A stretch of DNA of 64,000 bases, taken from the NCBI RefSeq assembly GCF_011075055.1, contig NC_058143.1, positions 15,143,057 to 15,207,056 of the forward strand, in the 5' to 3' direction. The stretch comes from Mangifera indica. Taxonomy: Eukaryota; Streptophyta; Magnoliopsida; Sapindales; Anacardiaceae. Position 1 is the stretch's first letter, and every line of letters starts with the position of its first letter. A model generated the notes under the pieces. It ran no database searches. It had not been told where the DNA came from and saw only the letters and a program-made list of their open reading frames with translations. The translations under genes were made by a program, and so were the position numbers. Below are positions 58,966-64,000 of the stretch, piece after piece.

Positions 58966-61664
58966 CTATGAAGGGGTGTTTGATTCGGGCTTAATGTAGG
59001 ACTGTGCATCAGGCTGATGGCTCTGGAAGATTGCATTTGCAAGTGATATCGGCATGATGCAGAGCGCCTTCGACTGAAGGAACTGCATTGCGGCGCCAAC
59101 GTCTTTTTCCATTAGCTTAGCTACTTCTTGTTCTGTTCCATCGCTCGACCACTTCTCCCCAGCTGGTTGATTGGTTCCACAGTCAATGCTCTCTCCCTCA
59201 ATCAACCATGAATCAAAATTAAATTGATAATTCAAAAAGAAAACTTTGAAAATACAGTGGGTAGAAAATGACAGTGAAAAAGTTTCGAAAATATAATACC
59301 TCAACCGATGATAAAGGTATATCAGCCACAAGCTGAGCCACTGCACCGGCTGTGCCCAATCGACTCATGCTCAAAACCTGTTTAAACATATCAATGAAAT
59401 GAAAATGACAAGTAAACCAACCCAGATGAATCATTTCAGGCTTGACTCCTAACAACTTCATTTAATTAAAGTAATGGCTTAAGGTCCTTATAAATGTCAT
59501 GTATGGTCAAATGACAGGGCCTACCACAGTACAACAATGTTGGCACTTCCTAAAGACATTGGAAGACAATTATCAAGCAACTTGTTGGAATTAGTTACAA
59601 CTTTGGGCAGCAATGATTAGTCAATGGATAGTCCAAATAACATGTGCAAGAGAGACATGTCACAGACACAACACGTGGAAGCATTTACAAATGCGAAGAT
59701 TTCCTTTTTTGTTTGGGACAAACTGATTTTGAAAGATATTTATTTAACAAAAAATATAAGAGATATAGTAAATCTTTTCCACATGAGACCATTTGGGTTT
59801 TTGATTCTCAATACCTTGACCTGAAGACTCAGAAACTTCACATAATCCACAATTTCATCGAGCATGGCTGCCCTGTCTGTCTGAAGAGAAATATATGGTT
59901 TATTGTTATATATGAATCAGCAGGAAATTTTAAGCTTAAAACGGTGACATTGTTATGCAATTTACAACATATGAATGCTTAACAGTACTTGATATCCAAT
60001 ATGGCCTAGACAAAGGAATTCAAATGGGAAGATACTAACCTTGCTGCAACCAGGAACCAGCTCCTGCAAAGCCTTGATTCTTTCTGCAATTCTTTCCCTA
60101 CGTATCTGCATCCCGGAGAACAAACCAAAAGCGTGTACACAGAGAATGAGAAATGGCCACATAATATTGAAAATAAATAACAACTATAAACTGTGAACTA
60201 TTATCAATATTGAATATGATAGGAAAAACGTCGTCCTTCATGAAAATTTATCCAGGGCCTGAAGTCCCCTCTTATTGTCAAATCATGCAGAACTATTTAA
60301 GCAACCAGTTATCGGTGTCCAACTTATGAATTCAAAACTTGCACCCTTTCATCGAGCTACCATCAATAAAGCCAATACATTAGGCTATAAATCATACTCT
60401 ATAAGTACATAATAGTAAAATATCTTATAGGTAATTTATCTTTGTGGTAATATTTTATTTTTGGTAATAAAAATTATCCGAATCAAATGCACCCTAAATG
60501 TTACAATAAAAACCTACCATGCCTGATATTTTAGTCTTAAGAACCAGAGATGATGCTTACTCTCTCAGCAATGCTATGAGGATCTGTGGCTTGTCCTCGT
60601 CTTGCTCTCACCCTTGGGCGGATGGCAGGCGGCTGCAGTGCAGCAGGAACTCCTGGTGTTTGGTGGCCAGGAAATGACTGCATCATGATTTGTCAAATGA
60701 TTAAAACATACAAATTGTTAGAGCAACATGTATTAATAAATCAAAACAGAATGCATTAAACTTACAGCATAAAAATATTAACAGATCTCACTGTAATTTT
60801 CACAGAAGTAATGAACAAATTATGCAATTGAATCCAGTGATGTACAACTTCAATTAGTTATATCCAAAACAACATTTTTAAACATTTAATATCTACTCAT
60901 GCCATAATCTATTAATGGGATGTAATTAAAAATTTTCTTAGACTAAATCATACAACAGATTAAAGTCAAACTAGATTAACCTTAGTATTATAACCATTTG
61001 TTTAGGTGTCAGTATTATTTTTATATATTCAACACAACTAGTATGATTTTCTCCTACCACACTTTGAAACCAACTAACACAAGTCAACGCTATCTGCTAT
61101 CTGAACAAACCTCACAATCATTATAATAGGTATATTAAAAATTTAATTTAAAAATATTATCAAAAAAAAATTTAAACCCTTATTGTCATGCTTGGACCAA
61201 CTCCTTTATCACCCTTAGAGGCAACGCAATCTAAAATCACAAATTGAGAAAGCGCCTGGTGTGAAAATAGACCAACATTGCCACTACACTTGGTGAAAAG
61301 GACAACTGAGTCCCCTTCGCATTAAGTTGACATAATAACAAAGGCATAGCACGGTTCTCCGCACGTGTAGGACAAATTCTGTCTGTCAGAGTACGTGGTG
61401 GGACCACTTCCATTAGAGTAAAAGGAGGGAACCACCTCACTCCCTATACAAACGCGTGCACATCACAGCCCTAACCCCCCAAATTACAATGTTACCCACT
61501 AGATTATTCTCAAAGAAACACACCCCAAACCTCTAAACCCACGTTGAGATAAGACTTGTGTCATGTGCCTCATTTTTTTATTTATAATAATTTTATATAT
61601 AAATAATAATATATTATTATATAATTAAATAATTAAAAATTAAAATAAAATAATATTTAACCAC

Positions 61665-61734
<70 letters not shown>

Positions 61735-62903
61735 ATTATTATTATTATTATTAAGATAATATAATTTGCACAAAGAAATACAATAATTTGAGGTAATCAA
61801 CGAAACAAATGGAAAAGATAAGCAGAATTTCCCAGTTCCCTTAAAAGAATGATGAAGAAATTAATTTAAAATGCTTCTAAAATGGCCTTTCCCTTTTTTT
61901 TTTTTTTTAAAGCAATTATCTAGTGATATTTGATCAAAATAAAATAAAAGGGCATTCTAGTCCAAAAAATAATGTACCTGGTGGAATGGTGGCGGCCGTG
62001 GCGGTGGCGGTGACGGCCACGGCCGTAACGAATGAGCTTGCAACTGTCCAAACGCCGGAAACAAACTTGGCATGTGCACCGAATCCCTCTCCTACCACAA
62101 GCCACAAAATATTTAATTTGACGAAAATACTGTCCAAATCCCCTCCATTTCACATCAAAACCAACCCACCCCATGTACTATAATTTTCTTTGTTGATTTT
62201 CCCGGGAAAGCGTGCGGAATTTTACCAAACAAAATTCAACAAAAGCTCAGCACTTGACAAAAGCATTCACATATATTCTCAACACAATTATAATAATATA
62301 TAAAAAAGCAACTGACAACTCTATGAATCTGTCAGAAAATTCCCCTATTTATGCAGCTGTCAAAAAGAAAATTCCCAGTACAAGACAAATATAATCACTG
62401 TGACTGGTTATTGTATGGGCAAAACTAAGTTAATTGCAGCTGGTTTGTTCGCTGATGGTTGTGTAGAAGCTAGCTAGCAAATGAAAGAAGAAACAGATAA
62501 GAGGAAAAATAAACTCTCTTTCTTTTTTTTTTTTCTTGCCAAAATTGGGAAAAAAAGAAAGTAGAAACCCAGAAAGTCTTACGTTGATTCCAGTGGTTGA
62601 AGAATTAGGAGAAGAAGAAGCATTATTGTTAGTGTTGTTGTTGTTGTTGTTATCGTCTTGTCGCAGGAAGGCGTGTTCCAAATTCAAGCCTAAAGGCATC
62701 ATATTCATGTTCATCCCTATCCCCATCCCCATACCCAAACCTCGCATGTCAGCAACGCCAGTAGAGCCCAGTTGGAGGAAGATGGGTATGGTTGAAGTAG
62801 AGCCGACTACAGCGGTGGGTTGAGTAGTTGAATAGCCAGATGGGACGGCCAATATTTGCTCCAAGAAATCATCTCCTAAACCTTCCTGTCCATTGCCAGC
62901 CAT
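58966..62903 (-). CDS. UNE12: bHLH transcription factor, UNE12/bHLH7-like
   Basis: Seven minus-strand exons, all phase 0, give 330 residues: 62903-62583, 62091-61978, 60677-60561, 60105-60040, 59880-59815, 59377-59300, 59196-58966. The N-terminus has DDFLEQIL (11-18), a Met/Gly-rich patch and an Asn run. The bHLH spans about 167-233: basic region [20 protein letters not shown], with His179, Glu183 and Arg187 in the positions that define G-box binding, then helix 1 ([20 protein letters not shown]) and helix 2 ([19 protein letters not shown]). The C-terminal block with [19 protein letters not shown] and [14 protein letters not shown], and the tail IKPESNTPS, match UNE12 (At4g02590) and bHLH7 (At1g03040). 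UNE12 was named for a fertilisation defect in Arabidopsis. Helix 2 has FLSLQ where relatives have FLRLQ. The choice between UNE12 and bHLH7 is open. Confidence 0.93.
61585..61780. repeat. AT-rich MITE (family T) expanded by an ATA/TAT microsatellite, in bHLH intron 2
   Basis: A family T copy (tataataattttatatataa, then aataattaaaaattaaaata) is interrupted at 61665-61754 by about thirteen ATA units followed by about fifteen TAT units. Together they form a large perfect-type palindrome. It lies within the intron between exons 2 and 3 of the bHLH gene, and such a stretch could extrude a hairpin. Confidence 0.75.
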
Positions 62904-64000
62904 GAGGAAGTGAAGTAAATAGTGAGTTATTGAGTTGTATGGTGCTTGTGTGAGTAAAATAACTGGAGTTGCTTTTAAAGGGACATTACAGGAGGAGGAG
63001 AAAGAGGAAGGTGTGCTTTGAATTATAAAGGATTTAACTGTGAGGGATGGGTGTGTGAATCTAGTTTTGGCTTTTGGACTTGTGGTGGGAATGGTTTTAA
63101 TATTTTAAGAGGTGAATGGAAAATTTGTTTTCAATTGGTGTTGAGTTGCAGCATTTTGTTTGCTAAATGACAAAAACAAATAGAGCAATGCAATATATAT
63201 ACTTTTAGGGGTAATTTAGGCAATAAAAGAAAAAAAATATAAATTCAAATTTAATCAAATAATATATTATGATTAAAATTTTGACTTATATAATTCAGTT
63301 ATTACGAAATCAGAAACTAGTCGATAGGTTTGTTTTAATATTACTATAATTTTATTATTAATTCAAAACTATTTAATCATCCGATAACATATAATTTATA
63401 TATTTAATTATATATTCAAAAGTGTATACTTATAATTTTATTGAAATAAATAATTTTTTTTTAATTGGGCATCCTGTTTATATTAATTGGACAAGTAAAT
63501 CTAAAATACAATGTTTAAACCTATAATTATACAAAAATTTAAATAATATTTTTATACAAAATAATTAAAATCATAAGTCCAAAAGTATTAATCAAAATGT
63601 TAAAGTTAACACTTCTATTTTCATGGGATAATGTTATATTATCCTATAAAGAGATAGACATCCACCTTTGATCCCTAAATAAAGAGGTTCACATATTGAC
63701 TTGTTTCTTACTCTATACATAATTCATCATTCATCTCTTGAATATCTTTCATTGACTTCAAATAGGAAGAAGACTTGGAAAGTAACATATATTTCCGGTC
63801 TTGCTTGTGCTTGAAGTTGGAGAAAATTGAACTGCTTGTTCTTGGATTTGGGGAATTTGCTTATTTTATTACTCACCATGAACATTAAAAAATCTAGATT
63901 GTCCTGGCAATAAGCATCATGTAGTAATAATAATAATAATAAAAAAAATCTTAAATAAAAAAGTAATTATATTATTAAAACAGTATTGTCTCCATATGAT
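62904..64000. other. bHLH upstream region and window end
   Basis: Promoter-side DNA of the minus-strand bHLH gene. Just upstream are a GA-rich segment (about 62985-63010) and then AT-rich sequence. A diverged family T MITE is at about 63335-63450 (actatttaatcatccgataa). No further gene is visible before the end. Confidence 0.5.

Overview
This window looks like nuclear DNA from a eudicot plant. The genes carry short GT-AG introns, intergenic DNA is very AT-rich, and almost every recognisable protein belongs to a land-plant family (Aux/IAA, DRIP, PR-4, PRA1, strictosidine-synthase-like, UNE12-type bHLH). I could not narrow the species. Most intergenic bulk is non-coding DNA plus remains of small DNA transposons.

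Layout: a DUF1685 gene (1052-2357, +); a 13-exon ankyrin/TPR co-chaperone gene of the TPR10 type (5217-12910, +); a decayed Copia retrotransposon (about 13990-14860) and a hAT-like element (15032-15499); a single-exon PRA1 gene (15857-16480, +); a broken prefoldin-4 copy (18186-18452, -); a DRIP-type RING E3 ligase gene (19262-23956, -) whose second intron hosts a hAT-like element; a PR-4/hevein-like pseudogene (26832-27513, -); a cluster of four foldback elements (27612-32855); a strictosidine-synthase-like gene (33037-36220, +); ribosomal protein eL30 (37798-39081, +); an IAA16-like gene (44818-46371, -); a transposon-filled 6.7-kb spacer; an IAA1-IAA4-group Aux/IAA gene (53097-54183, +); and a UNE12/bHLH7-like gene (58966-62903, -).

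There is no operon-like logic here, but gene order is informative. From memory, DUF1685, TPR10, PR4 and IAA16 lie side by side on Arabidopsis chromosome 3 (At3g04700 to At3g04730), and the same four appear here in the same order with extra genes between them. The divergent IAA16 and IAA4-like genes recall the adjacent Aux/IAA pairs of Arabidopsis (IAA14/IAA1, IAA7/IAA2, IAA17/IAA3). Several genes relate to auxin, stress or protein quality control, but I infer no shared pathway.

The most distinctive signals are mobile. One is a family of long foldback elements with GGCC-starting ends and 9-bp target duplications (Mutator-like hallmark), with six two-ended copies and three fragments. Another is a hAT-like family with exact 8-bp target duplications whose GC-rich CCGTCC tract stands out sharply. 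I saw no CRISPR array and nothing resembling a novel multi-gene system. Exon coordinates were derived by hand from splice signals and reading-frame continuity.
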